Origin: JBBDYQ01 sp035553855 | Lineage (GTDB): Bacteria; Actinomycetota; Thermoleophilia; Solirubrobacterales; Thermoleophilaceae | Assembly: GCA_035553855.1 (NCBI GenBank) | Contig: DATMJO010000039.1 | Coordinates: 1-64,000 of the forward strand | Reading direction: 5' to 3' | DNA: 64,000 nt | Shown here: in pieces, positions 15,998 through 23,058 of the stretch | How the letters are laid out: each line of letters begins with the position of its first letter | Position numbering within the stretch: position 1 is the stretch's first letter | Position numbers and translations under genes: made by a program | The notes under the pieces: generated by a model | Told to the model about the DNA's origin: nothing | What the model saw: the letters and a program-made list of their open reading frames with translations, nothing else | The model's database searches: none

Positions 15998-16621
15998 CTA
16001 GATGCGCGCGGCGACCGCCCCGACGATCAGGTCCGCGATCGGCCCGAGCGGGATGCCGGCGACCGACCCGCCGCTGTCCACGACGCGCGCGCGACCGCCG
16101 TCGCTCTCGACGATCGCGTCGAGCGCCACGGGCACCGGCTCGTCGCCCAGCGGGATCGAGCCGCCCGCGAGCCCGCCCACCAGCCCGCCGAGTGCGCCCA
16201 GCCGGGAGCCGAGATGGCGGGCGAGGTCGCGCGGGGCGACGGCCGCGTCCACGCTCAGGCTGTAGTCGTCGTCGCCGGTGCGGTTGAGGCGCACCTCGCG
16301 CAGGTCGATCGGTCCCGCCACGGAGTCCTCGATCAGCACGTCGACCTCGCCGAACCCGTCGAGACGCTCGAGCGGGCGCTCGTTGCCGGTGGACTCCGTC
16401 TCGATCTCGCGGGCGCGTACGCGCAGGCGATCGCCGTCGCCGCCGAGCAGGAGGCGCACCGCGGGCCACGCGCTCACCGAGACCTCCGCGGTGCCGCCGC
16501 GCTCGGTCAGCCGCTCCTCCGCCGCGCTCGACGCGAGGCGCGGCAGCGCGACCTGGAGCGCGATCAGCACGAGGACGGCCGCGCTCGCGGCGACGGCGCC
16601 GATCCGGGCGTTGCGGCTCAT
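15998..16621 (-). CDS. DUF2993/LmeA-like exported protein
   Basis: A 207-residue protein with an N-terminal hydrophobic anchor or signal (IGAVAASAAVLVLIALQVALPRLA, about 7-30), followed by a beta-rich domain with alternating Leu/Val strands and a Gly-rich loop (LGALGGLVGGLAGGSIPLG). This matches actinobacterial DUF2993 proteins such as mycobacterial LmeA, which bind phosphoinositide lipids outside the membrane. That functional link is from the family, not from residues seen here. It converges on the kinase gene. Confidence 0.75.
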   Translation of the reverse strand: MSRNARIGAVAASAAVLVLIALQVALPRLASSAAEERLTERGGTAEVSVSAWPAVRLLLGGDGDRLRVRAREIETESTGNERPLERLDGFGEVDVLIEDSVAGPIDLREVRLNRTGDDDYSLSVDAAVAPRDLARHLGSRLGALGGLVGGLAGGSIPLGDEPVPVALDAIVESDGGRARVVDSGGSVAGIPLGPIADLIVGAVAARI

Positions 16622-16658
16622 GGCCGAAGGGTCGCATGCGCGCGCGGGCGGGCCTCCC

Positions 16659-16664
16659 TAGAGT
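16659..16664 (+). promoter_or_regulatory. -10 box of the DUF480 gene
   Basis: TAGAGT ends 7 nt before the GTG at 16672. Confidence 0.55.
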
Positions 16665-16671
16665 CCGGCGC

Positions 16672-17319
16672 GTGGACCTCACGCCCGAGGAGATCCGGGT
16701 GCTCGGCTGCCTCGTCGAGAAGCACAGGACGACCCCCGACCAGTACCCGCTGTCGCTGAACGCGCTGCGCCTCGCCTGCAACCAGGCGACCAACCGCGAT
16801 CCAGTGGTCGACTACGACGAGCAGACGGTCCGCGATGCCGCCCAGCGCCTCGGCCGCCACCGGCTCGCCCGCATGGCGAGCGGGGCCGGCAGCCGCGCCG
16901 TGAAGTACCGCCACCTCCTCGACGAGACGCTGCGGCTCCCGAGCGGCCAGCTGGCCGTCCTCACGGTCCTGATGCTCCGCGGCCCCCAGACCCCGGGCGA
17001 GCTCAAGGGCCGGACCGAGCGGATCCACCGCTTCGCGTCGCTCGCCGAGGTCGCGGAGGCGATCGACGGGCTGATGGGCCGCGGGCTCGCCGGGCGCCTC
17101 GAGCGGCGCCCGGGCCAGAAGGAGGAGCGCTACTCCCACCTGCTCGGCACGGGTGACGAGGCGGAGGCCACGCCCGGCCTCGCCCAGGCTCCGCCGGCGG
17201 GCGGATTGGCGGGCCGGGTCGATAGCCTCGAGGCCGAGGTCAGGGCGCTGCGGGAGCAGGTCGAGGAGCTGCGGCGCGCCTACAATCCGACCTCCACGGA
17301 GAGGTGGCCGAGTGGCTGA
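16672..17319 (+). CDS. YceH-like DUF480 protein
   Basis: A 215-residue protein of the DUF480 family, two tandem winged-helix domains of unknown role. Typical blocks are LTPEEIRVLGCLVEKHRTTPDQYPLSLNAL at the start, ACNQATNRDPVV at about 36-47 and LLRGPQTPGELKGR-like at about 104-116. A C-terminal coiled coil (VDSLEAEVRALREQVEELRRAY) follows. No stop precedes the tRNA-Ser gene: translation runs 22 nt into it, ending at TGA 17317-17319 in the D-arm, so the last residues (TERWPSG) are tRNA sequence. GTG 16672 gives the family N-terminus. Confidence 0.9.
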   Translation: MDLTPEEIRVLGCLVEKHRTTPDQYPLSLNALRLACNQATNRDPVVDYDEQTVRDAAQRLGRHRLARMASGAGSRAVKYRHLLDETLRLPSGQLAVLTVLMLRGPQTPGELKGRTERIHRFASLAEVAEAIDGLMGRGLAGRLERRPGQKEERYSHLLGTGDEAEATPGLAQAPPAGGLAGRVDSLEAEVRALREQVEELRRAYNPTSTERWPSG

Positions 17320-17386
17320 AGGCACTCGCCTGCTAAGCGAGTAAGGGGTTCACGCTCCTTCGCGGGTTCGAATCCCGCCCTCTCCG
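17298..17386 (+). tRNA. tRNA-Ser (anticodon GCT)
   Basis: Acceptor stem GGAGAGG/CCTCTCC, class II variable arm (AAGGGGTTCACGCTCCTT), T-loop TTCGAATC and anticodon loop CTGCTAA, giving GCT at 17332-17334. Discriminator G at 17386; CCA not encoded. Its first 22 nt are also the 3' end of the DUF480 reading frame. Confidence 0.96.
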
Positions 17387-17459
17387 CTCCGCAGGCGAGC
17401 GTTCAGGCCCGCCGGCTCTCGCTTCGCCCCGGACTGACCATGAGCGAAATCGCGGCGGC

Positions 17460-17498
17460 GTCCTGGATTGGTGTCGCAGTACGACACCAAGGCAGGAC
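17460..17498. repeat. Family C stem-loop, copy C1
   Basis: GTCCTG (17460-17465) pairs with CAGGAC (17493-17498), and TTGGTGTCG (17468-17476) with CGACACCAA (17482-17490), around a 5-nt loop with a 2x2 internal mismatch. Its 5' arm GTCCTGGATTGG is shared with copy C2 at 42612. It lies 74 bp after tRNA-Ser and could terminate it, but has no T-run. Confidence 0.8.
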
Positions 17499-17562
17499 AG
17501 CGGTCGAGGTACCGACCTTGACCAACCGTCCGCGTCCCTGACGGGCCGGGCGCGCCGGCGGC

Positions 17563-17568
17563 TACAGT
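17563..17568 (+). promoter_or_regulatory. -10 box of the gene at 17576
   Basis: TACAGT ends 7 nt before the ATG at 17576. Confidence 0.55.
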
Positions 17569-17575
17569 GGCGCCG

Positions 17576-18322
17576 ATGGGTGCCACGCCGCGGCTCCTCC
17601 TCGTGCCGTTCCTCACCGAGCTCGAATGGGCGATCAGGGCCGAGCTCGAGGAGTGGGCTGAGGTCGCCACTTTCGACATGCCGGGAGTCGGAGCCGAGCC
17701 GCCGGTCGAGCAGCTCACGCGCCGGGCGATCGTCGACCACGCGCTGGCGGAGGTCGACCGCCGTGGCTGGGACTCGTTCATCGTCGTCTGCGACGGGTCC
17801 GCCCTCCCGACCGCCGTCTACGTCGCGCACGCCCGGCGCGAGGCGGTCGAGGCCATGGCGATCGGCCACGCGCGGCTCGTGAACCGCTTGCACGGCGACC
17901 GCCCCACGCTGAACAACGAGGTCGCCGCAGCCTTCCGCCGGCTGGCCGATACGGACTACCCGCAGTTCGTCCGCCACGGGCTGACGCAGATGACGCAGGG
18001 GTCGTTCGGCGACGAGCTGGCGGAGCGCATGCTCGAGCGGATCCCGATAGAGGTGGGGCGGGACGGCTACCAGATGAACCTCTACGACGATGAGCCGTTC
18101 GGGCACCTGATCCGGGAGCTGGACGCGCCGCTCCTCTTTGCAAAGCACGAGCGGTGCCTCATCTCCACGGACGACGGCTTCGAGGACGCGCTCGCGGCCT
18201 TCCCCGAGGCGCGGTCGGTCATCGTGGAGCAGGCGCCGAGTGTGAGCCGCGACTTCGCCCGGGCGCTCCGCGAGTTCTGCGAGGAGGTCGCGGCGCTCCG
18301 CGCCGAGGCCGCGCCGCGCTGA
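17576..18322 (+). CDS. Alpha/beta-hydrolase-like protein
   Basis: A 248-residue protein with an alpha/beta-hydrolase layout: an early strand (LLLVPFLTELEWAI), DMPGVGAEPP where the second strand usually ends, and VVCDGSALPTAVYVAHARRE at about 67-86 in the place of the nucleophile elbow, which here reads CDGSA. C-terminal HERCLISTDDGFEDALAAFPEA resembles the acid-loop and cap region. No signal peptide. The elbow is unlike G-x-S-x-G, so catalytic activity is uncertain and the substrate unknown. ATG 17576 fits the promoter; a GTG nine bases earlier lies inside the -10 box. Confidence 0.7.
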   Translation: MGATPRLLLVPFLTELEWAIRAELEEWAEVATFDMPGVGAEPPVEQLTRRAIVDHALAEVDRRGWDSFIVVCDGSALPTAVYVAHARREAVEAMAIGHARLVNRLHGDRPTLNNEVAAAFRRLADTDYPQFVRHGLTQMTQGSFGDELAERMLERIPIEVGRDGYQMNLYDDEPFGHLIRELDAPLLFAKHERCLISTDDGFEDALAAFPEARSVIVEQAPSVSRDFARALREFCEEVAALRAEAAPR

Positions 18323-18414
18323 CGCCTCGGGGAACCGCTCAGCGGGCGGCCAGGGTGAAGCGCGTAGATGACGCCTCAGGGACGGGGACTCGCGCCCGGC
18401 CGAGCCGCCCGTAA

Positions 18415-18428
18415 TGCGAATGGTTATC
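18415..18428 (+). promoter_or_regulatory. Candidate Zur box before znuA, copy 1
   Basis: TGCGAATGGTTATC at 18415-18428 is repeated with one mismatch at 18453-18466, with the -10 box and start codon between them. GGTTATC also forms one arm of the inverted repeat upstream of fur and znuB (19858-19880). Confidence 0.5.
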
Positions 18429-18436
18429 GCTTTCGC

Positions 18437-18442
18437 TACCCT
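18437..18442 (+). promoter_or_regulatory. -10 box of znuA
   Basis: TACCCT ends 6 nt before the GTG at 18449 and lies between the two candidate Zur boxes, so binding there would block initiation. Confidence 0.55.
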
Positions 18443-18448
18443 CGCTTC

Positions 18449-19366
18449 GTGTTGCGAACGGTTATCAGCTTCGCGGGCTGCGCCCTGGCCCTTGCGGCCG
18501 CGGGCTGCGGGAGCGGCGGGTCCGACGCCTCGATAAGGCTCGCCGCCACAACCCCGCCCGCCGCCGATCTCGTGCGCGCCGTCGCCGGCGACCGCGCGGC
18601 GGTCACAGCGCTGCTCCCGCTGAACGCCGACCCGCACGACTACGAGCCGCGCCCGAGTGACGCGCGCGCCGTCGCGGAGGCGGACGCGATCTTCCGCTCG
18701 GGGGGCGACCTCGACGACTGGACCGGCGAGCTCGTGGAGGGCGCGGGCGCCGAGGCGCCGGTGCTTCACCTGATCGACGCCGTCGACACGATCGAGGCCG
18801 GAGGCGAGGCCGATCCCCACTGGTGGCACGACCCGCGAAACGCGGTCAAGGCGGTGGCGGCGATTCGCGACGAGCTCTCCGACATCGATCCCTCGGGCGA
18901 CGCCGTCTACGAGCGGAACGCCGCCGCCTACTCGGCCCGCATCACGAAGCTCGACGAGCGCATCGCGGCGTGCATCAGGCGCATCCCGCGGGAGCGGCGG
19001 CGACTCGTCACGAGCCACGACGCCCTCGGCTACTTCGCCGAACGCTACGGGCTGGAGGTGGTCGGGTCCACCATTCCGGCGCTCACGACCCAGGCGCAGC
19101 CTTCGGCCGGCGAGACCGCCGAGCTCATCGACCTGATCCGCGAGCGGGACGTGCCGGCCGTGTTCCCCGAGGCCGGCGTCGGCACGAGGCTCGAGCGCGC
19201 GATCGCCCGCGAGACAGGCGCGAGGGTGGGGGACGAGCTCTACGCGGACACGCTCGGCCCCCAGGGTTCCCCCGGCGACACCTACCTCGGCGCGCTCGCC
19301 GCCAACGCCCGCCGCATCTCGGCGGGGCTCGGCGGCAGCCGGGCCGGCTGCGAGATCGAACCGTGA
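18449..19366 (+). CDS. znuA: Zinc/manganese-binding lipoprotein of an ABC importer
   Basis: A 305-residue cluster A-I (ZnuA/TroA-type) solute-binding protein. The signal peptide ends in a lipobox AAAGC with Cys20 as the lipid-modified residue. Metal ligands expected for the family are visible: His63 in DPHDYEP, His124/His127 in DPHWWHDP and His190 in SHDALGYF, with the fourth acidic ligand likely in VFPEAGV. The usual His-rich loop of ZnuA is short here. The start GTG 18449 is fixed by the signal peptide; upstream codons are promoter. It lies beside fur, two permeases and an ATPase. Zinc is the most likely metal; manganese cannot be excluded. Confidence 0.92.
   Translation: MLRTVISFAGCALALAAAGCGSGGSDASIRLAATTPPAADLVRAVAGDRAAVTALLPLNADPHDYEPRPSDARAVAEADAIFRSGGDLDDWTGELVEGAGAEAPVLHLIDAVDTIEAGGEADPHWWHDPRNAVKAVAAIRDELSDIDPSGDAVYERNAAAYSARITKLDERIAACIRRIPRERRRLVTSHDALGYFAERYGLEVVGSTIPALTTQAQPSAGETAELIDLIRERDVPAVFPEAGVGTRLERAIARETGARVGDELYADTLGPQGSPGDTYLGALAANARRISAGLGGSRAGCEIEP
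18453..18466 (+). promoter_or_regulatory. Candidate Zur box inside the znuA start, copy 2
   Basis: TGCGAACGGTTATC begins two bases after the start codon. CGGTTATCAG at 18459-18468 is identical to 19871-19880 in the fur-znuB spacer. Confidence 0.5.
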
Positions 19367-19376
19367 GCGGCCGGCG

Positions 19377-19847
19377 TCAGGCCTGCGCGCAGCGGGGGCA
19401 GCTCCCGCGGAGGACCACGTCGTGATCGCCCACGCGGTAGTCGAGCCGCTTCGAGAGCGAGGCGATCGCCTTCTCGAGCGCGGGGTCCTCGAACGGGGTC
19501 ACGTCGCCGCAGCGGTCGCAGATGAGGTGGTGATGGTGGTGCTCGCCGCCCGGCAGCGCGGCCTCGTAGCGGGCCGATGTGCCGCCGCTGTCGAGTCGCT
19601 GGACGAGCCGCAGCCGCTCCAGCAGGTCGAGCGTGCGGTAGACCGTCGCGAGGCCGACCCGCTTGCCCTTGGCGCGCAGGTCGTCGGCGATCTCCTGGGC
19701 GGTGTGCACGCAGGACTGCGCCGCGATCTGCTCGAGCACCGCGGTGCGCGGCGCACTCGAGCGGTGCCCCGCGCCTCGCAGCTCGCTCTCCGCCCGCTCG
19801 ATCCAGGCATCGGCGGCGGGAGCGGGGATGTGAGAGCGCGCGACCAT
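19377..19847 (-). CDS. zur: Fur-family metal repressor, probably Zur
   Basis: A 156-residue Fur-family regulator with an N-terminal winged helix (about 25-95; VGLATVYRTLDLLERLRLVQR) and a C-terminal metal-binding half. Cys110/Cys113 and Cys150/Cys153 form the structural Zn site, and the histidine run 103-107 (EHHHHHLICDRCG) holds sensing ligands. Position between znuA and the permease genes argues for zinc sensing rather than iron. It ends 10 bp from znuA (convergent) and is divergent from znuB across an inverted repeat resembling a Fur/Zur box, so autoregulation is likely. Confidence 0.9.
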   Translation of the reverse strand: MVARSHIPAPAADAWIERAESELRGAGHRSSAPRTAVLEQIAAQSCVHTAQEIADDLRAKGKRVGLATVYRTLDLLERLRLVQRLDSGGTSARYEAALPGGEHHHHHLICDRCGDVTPFEDPALEKAIASLSKRLDYRVGDHDVVLRGSCPRCAQA

Positions 19848-19857
19848 CTGAAGGTAC

Positions 19858-19880
19858 CGATAATGAGTCTCGGTTATCAG
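19858..19880. promoter_or_regulatory. Candidate Zur box between zur and znuB
   Basis: GATAATGAGTCTCGGTTATC (19859-19878) is an imperfect inverted repeat, GATAA-n10-TTATC. Its first eight bases equal the start of the classical Fur box GATAATGATAATCATTATC. It starts 11 bp before the zur ATG and ends 27 bp before the permease ATG, so it could control both directions. Confidence 0.65.
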
Positions 19881-19906
19881 TCTAGCGCGAGCGGCGGTGG
19901 CTGAGC

Positions 19907-20719
19907 ATGCCCGGGCCGTTCGAGTTCGAGTTCATGCAGCGCGCGCTGCTCGAGATCGTTCTGCTCGCGCCGCTGTCCGCCATACTCGGCACGCAGATCG
20001 CCCTTCGCCGCCTCGCCTTCTACACGCACGGCGTGGGCACGGCGACCTTCCCGGGCCTCGTCGTGGCGGGACCCCTCGGCATTCCCCCCGCCCTCGGCGC
20101 GCTGGCGGTCGCCGGGGCGTTCGCGGGCGGGCTCGGGCGCCTCGGGCGCGCGGCGCGGCTCGCCGGTGACAGCGCGACCGCGCTGCTGCTCGTGGCCGCA
20201 CTCGCGATCGGGATCGTTCTCGCGAGCGACGTGTACGAGTCGGGCGCGGGGGTCGACCGGCTCCTCTTCGGCAGCCTGCTGGCCATCGGCACGCCCGAGT
20301 TGGCGTTCACCGGCGCCGCGCTCGTCGTCGGCCTCGGGGCGGCCGCGCTCTGGCGCCGCGCATGGATCGCCGGCGGCTTCGAGCCCGGCACCGCGCGCTC
20401 CCTCGGCATGCGGCAGCGGCCGGCCGACTGGGGCCTCCTCGCCGCGATCGCCGTGGCCGTCGTCGCGGCGCTCGACGCCGTCGGCGCCCTGCTCGTGGGC
20501 GCCATCCTGGTCGTGCCGGCGGTCACCGCGCGGATCGTGGCTCGCTCCGTGCGCCGGATGGAGGCTCTGACGGGCGTGCTCGCTCTCATCGAGGGGGTGG
20601 CCGCGCTATGGATCGCCTACGAGGTCGACGCGCCGCCCGGTGCGGTGATGGCCGTGCTCGGGGGCGCGGTGTTCTTCACGGCGGCGGTGGCCCGCCGGCT
20701 GGGGCTGGTGGGAGCGTGA
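19907..20719 (+). CDS. znuB: ABC-3 family metal permease (first)
   Basis: A 270-residue ZnuB/TroC-type permease with about eight to nine hydrophobic segments and the family pattern: an early conserved LGTQIALRRLAFYTHGVGTATFPGL region at 28-52 and DAVGALLVGAILVVPAVTARIVA at about 184-206. It imports the metal delivered by the lipoprotein. The stop overlaps the GTG of the ATPase (GTGA). The locus encodes two different ABC-3 permeases, so the transporter may be a heterodimer. Confidence 0.9.
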   Translation: MPGPFEFEFMQRALLEIVLLAPLSAILGTQIALRRLAFYTHGVGTATFPGLVVAGPLGIPPALGALAVAGAFAGGLGRLGRAARLAGDSATALLLVAALAIGIVLASDVYESGAGVDRLLFGSLLAIGTPELAFTGAALVVGLGAAALWRRAWIAGGFEPGTARSLGMRQRPADWGLLAAIAVAVVAALDAVGALLVGAILVVPAVTARIVARSVRRMEALTGVLALIEGVAALWIAYEVDAPPGAVMAVLGGAVFFTAAVARRLGLVGA

Positions 20720-21462
20720 ACGCGGTGCTCGTCAGCGTGCGCGAGCTCGAGGCGGGCTATTCGCGCGACTCCGCCGCCATCCGCGGCGTGGCCTTCGAGG
20801 TCGCCGGAGGTGAGAGCGTGGCCGTCCTCGGCCCGAACGGCGGCGGCAAGACCACGCTGTTCCGGGCGCTGCTCGGGGAGGCGCCGCACCAGAGCGGCGA
20901 GGTGCGGGTGGAGGGCGGGATCGCCTACGTCCCCCAGACCGAGCGCTCCCGCCTCGACTTCCCGGTGAGCGCGCTCGACGTCGCGCTGATGGGGACCTAC
21001 GCGAGCCTGCCCTGGCACCGGCGGATCGGGAAGGCCGAGCGCGACCGTGCCCGCGAGGCCCTGCGGCGGGTCGGCCTCTCCGCGGAGGAGGGGACGACGT
21101 TCGGCTCACTCTCGGGCGGCCAGCGGCAGCGGGTCCTGATCGCCCGCGCCCTCGCGCGCGACGCGCGCGTCGTGCTGCTGGACGAGCCGCTCAGCGGCGT
21201 CGATGCCGTGTCGGCCCGCCTCGTTGGGCAGGTGCTGGACGAGCTGCGCGCCGAGGGACGGGCGCTGCTCGTCTCGACCCACGACGTGGCGGAGGCCCGC
21301 GGCGCCGACAAGGTGCTCTGCATCCATCGTGACCAGATCGCGTTCGGGACCCCGGCCGAGGCGCTGACCGCCGGCGCGCTCGCGAAGACCTACGGCAGCG
21401 AGCTCGTCCTGCTGCCCGACGGGAGCGAGGCGATCGTGGTCCAGCACCACTCCCACGAATGA
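20716..21462 (+). CDS. znuC: ABC importer ATPase for zinc/manganese
   Basis: A 248-residue ATPase. Walker A GPNGGGKT at 39-46, Q-loop YVPQTER at 71-77, signature LSGGQ at 132-136, Walker B LLDEP at 154-158 and the H-loop STHD at about 190 are all intact. Length and the PQ(T/R) Q-loop match ZnuC/TroB. GTG 20716 overlaps the preceding stop; its own stop overlaps the ATG of the second permease (ATGA), so the three transporter genes are translated as one chain. Confidence 0.92.
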   Translation: MNAVLVSVRELEAGYSRDSAAIRGVAFEVAGGESVAVLGPNGGGKTTLFRALLGEAPHQSGEVRVEGGIAYVPQTERSRLDFPVSALDVALMGTYASLPWHRRIGKAERDRAREALRRVGLSAEEGTTFGSLSGGQRQRVLIARALARDARVVLLDEPLSGVDAVSARLVGQVLDELRAEGRALLVSTHDVAEARGADKVLCIHRDQIAFGTPAEALTAGALAKTYGSELVLLPDGSEAIVVQHHSHE

Positions 21463-22280
21463 TCGAGGCGCTCGCCGATCCCTTCTCGAACGGCCTCGGC
21501 CAGCGCGCCCTGGTGGAGGTGCTGGTGCTCGGCGCGGCCTGCGGGCCGCTCGGCGTCTGGCTTGTCCTCTACCGCCAGGCCTACGCGGCGGAGTCGATAG
21601 CGCACGGCGCCCTTCCGATGGTCGTCCTCGCCGCGCTCGCGGGCGTGCCGCTCGTCCTCGGCGCCGCAGCGGGCGCTCTCGTCGCGGTCACGGCCGTCTC
21701 GATCGCGGGGCGCGTGCGGGGCGTCGGGCGGGACGCCGCGGTCGCCGTGACCGTGACGATGCTCTTCGGCGCGGGCGCGCTGCTCGCGCTCGCTCCCGCG
21801 GCGCCGCCACGGCTGGAGGAGCTCCTGTTCGGCGACCCGCTCGGGGTCTCGACCGCCGAGGTGGCCGTGTCGGCGGCGATCGCGACCGCCGTCCTCGTCG
21901 GGCTGGCCCGCAACCATCGCCGCCTGGCGGTGGCGGCATTCGACCCGCTCTCGGCGCGCAGCCTGGGGGTCGATCCGCGGAGCGTCGAGCCGCTCCTGCT
22001 CGCTCTGCTCGCCCTCACCGTCCTGGTCGCGCTGCAGGCGCTCGGCAACCTGCTGGTCGTGGCCCTCCTCATCGCTCCCGGGGCGGCGGCTCTGCGCGTG
22101 ACGGCGAGGCTCGAACCGGCGCTCGGGCTGGCGGCGGCGATCGGCGTGTCGTCGGGGGTCGGCGGGCTCTACCTGAGCCACTACCTCGAACTCGCCGCGG
22201 GCGCGGCCATCGCGCTGGTGGCGCTCGGATCTGTTCTGGCCGGCTCCGTGATCCGCGCGCGCATTCCCGCCGTAGCGTGA
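21459..22280 (+). CDS. ABC-3 family metal permease (second)
   Basis: A 273-residue permease of the same family as the 19907 gene but clearly diverged. It starts MIEALADPFSNGLGQRALVEVLVLGAACGPLGVWLVLYRQAYAAESIAHGALP-like, has about eight helices, and NLLVVALLIAPGAAALRVTARL at about 194-215 corresponds to the conserved late helices. ATG 21459 overlaps the ATPase stop. It may pair with the first permease, as in SitCD/MntCD-type two-permease systems. It lacks long loops, as usual. Confidence 0.9.
   Translation: MIEALADPFSNGLGQRALVEVLVLGAACGPLGVWLVLYRQAYAAESIAHGALPMVVLAALAGVPLVLGAAAGALVAVTAVSIAGRVRGVGRDAAVAVTVTMLFGAGALLALAPAAPPRLEELLFGDPLGVSTAEVAVSAAIATAVLVGLARNHRRLAVAAFDPLSARSLGVDPRSVEPLLLALLALTVLVALQALGNLLVVALLIAPGAAALRVTARLEPALGLAAAIGVSSGVGGLYLSHYLELAAGAAIALVALGSVLAGSVIRARIPAVA
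22273..22278 (+). promoter_or_regulatory. -10 box of the hydrolase at 22285
   Basis: TAGCGT, inside the end of the permease gene, ends 6 nt before the ATG at 22285; it may be coincidental because the genes could be co-transcribed. Confidence 0.4.
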
Positions 22281-22284
22281 GTCG

Positions 22285-23049
22285 ATGCTGTCCTTCGATC
22301 GCGCCGGATCCGGCGAGCCGCTCCTGCTGATACATCCGCTCGGCGGCGGTCGCTTCGTGTGGGACCCGGTGCTGCCGCTGCTCACGCCGACCCGCGACGT
22401 GATCGCGGTCGACCTGCCTGGCTTCGGCGCGAGCCCGCGGCTGCCCGCGATCGGCGATCACTCGGCGGCCGGCCTCGCCCGGGAGGTCGCCGGCCTCCTC
22501 GACGCGCTCGGCCTCGACGACGCCCACCTCGCGGGCAACTCGCTCGGCGGCTGGGTCGCCCTCGAGCTCGAGCGGATGGGCCGCGCGCGCAGCGTGACCG
22601 CGATCGCGCCCGCCGGCCTCTGGCCGAAGCCGCTCGGCTCGCGGCCCGGCCCGGACACGCGCGCGATCGGGTCGGCGCTTCGCCCGCTGCTCTCGCTGCT
22701 GATGCGAAGCCGCCGGGTTCGGCGCAGGATCCTCGCCGGCACGGTCGCGCACCCGGACCGCGTGCCGGTCGAGCACGCGCGCCGCCTGGTGACGAGCTAT
22801 CTCGATGCGCCGGGCTTCGACGCCACGAACCGGGCGATGCGCTCGAACGTGTTCCGCCTCGAGCCCACGGCGACCCCGGTCACGTTCGCGTGGCCTGAGC
22901 ACGACCGGCTCGTGAGCATCCCGCGGGGGCTGCCGCCGTTCGTTCGTGCCGTGGGCCTCGCCGGCTGCGGGCATGTGCCGATGTGGGACGACCCCGAGCA
23001 GGTCGCGGAGCTGCTGCTCGCGGGGAGCCGGGAGCCGACCGCGGCCTAG
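22285..23049 (+). CDS. Alpha/beta hydrolase
   Basis: A 254-residue cytoplasmic hydrolase with a full triad in order: oxyanion HPLGG near residue 16, nucleophile GNSLGG at about 87-92, acid in WPEHDRLV and His in GCGHVPMWDDP. The substrate is unknown. The late motif GHVPMWDDP and GNSLGG are shared with the hydrolase at 35621-36460, so the two may be paralogues. It starts 4 bp after the second Znu permease and may be co-transcribed with it. Confidence 0.88.
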   Translation: MLSFDRAGSGEPLLLIHPLGGGRFVWDPVLPLLTPTRDVIAVDLPGFGASPRLPAIGDHSAAGLAREVAGLLDALGLDDAHLAGNSLGGWVALELERMGRARSVTAIAPAGLWPKPLGSRPGPDTRAIGSALRPLLSLLMRSRRVRRRILAGTVAHPDRVPVEHARRLVTSYLDAPGFDATNRAMRSNVFRLEPTATPVTFAWPEHDRLVSIPRGLPPFVRAVGLAGCGHVPMWDDPEQVAELLLAGSREPTAA

Positions 23050-23058
23050 TAGGTGCCG

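Noticed and set aside
13569..16793. A 1074-codon open frame on the minus strand across the kinase region
   Set aside because: It is antisense to the kinase-FHA gene, Arg-rich, lacks any domain and crosses real genes on both strands.
19858..19880. Palindrome as an iron Fur box controlling iron uptake
   Set aside because: All neighbouring genes are of the Zn/Mn ABC type, so Zur is more likely; iron control cannot be formally excluded.
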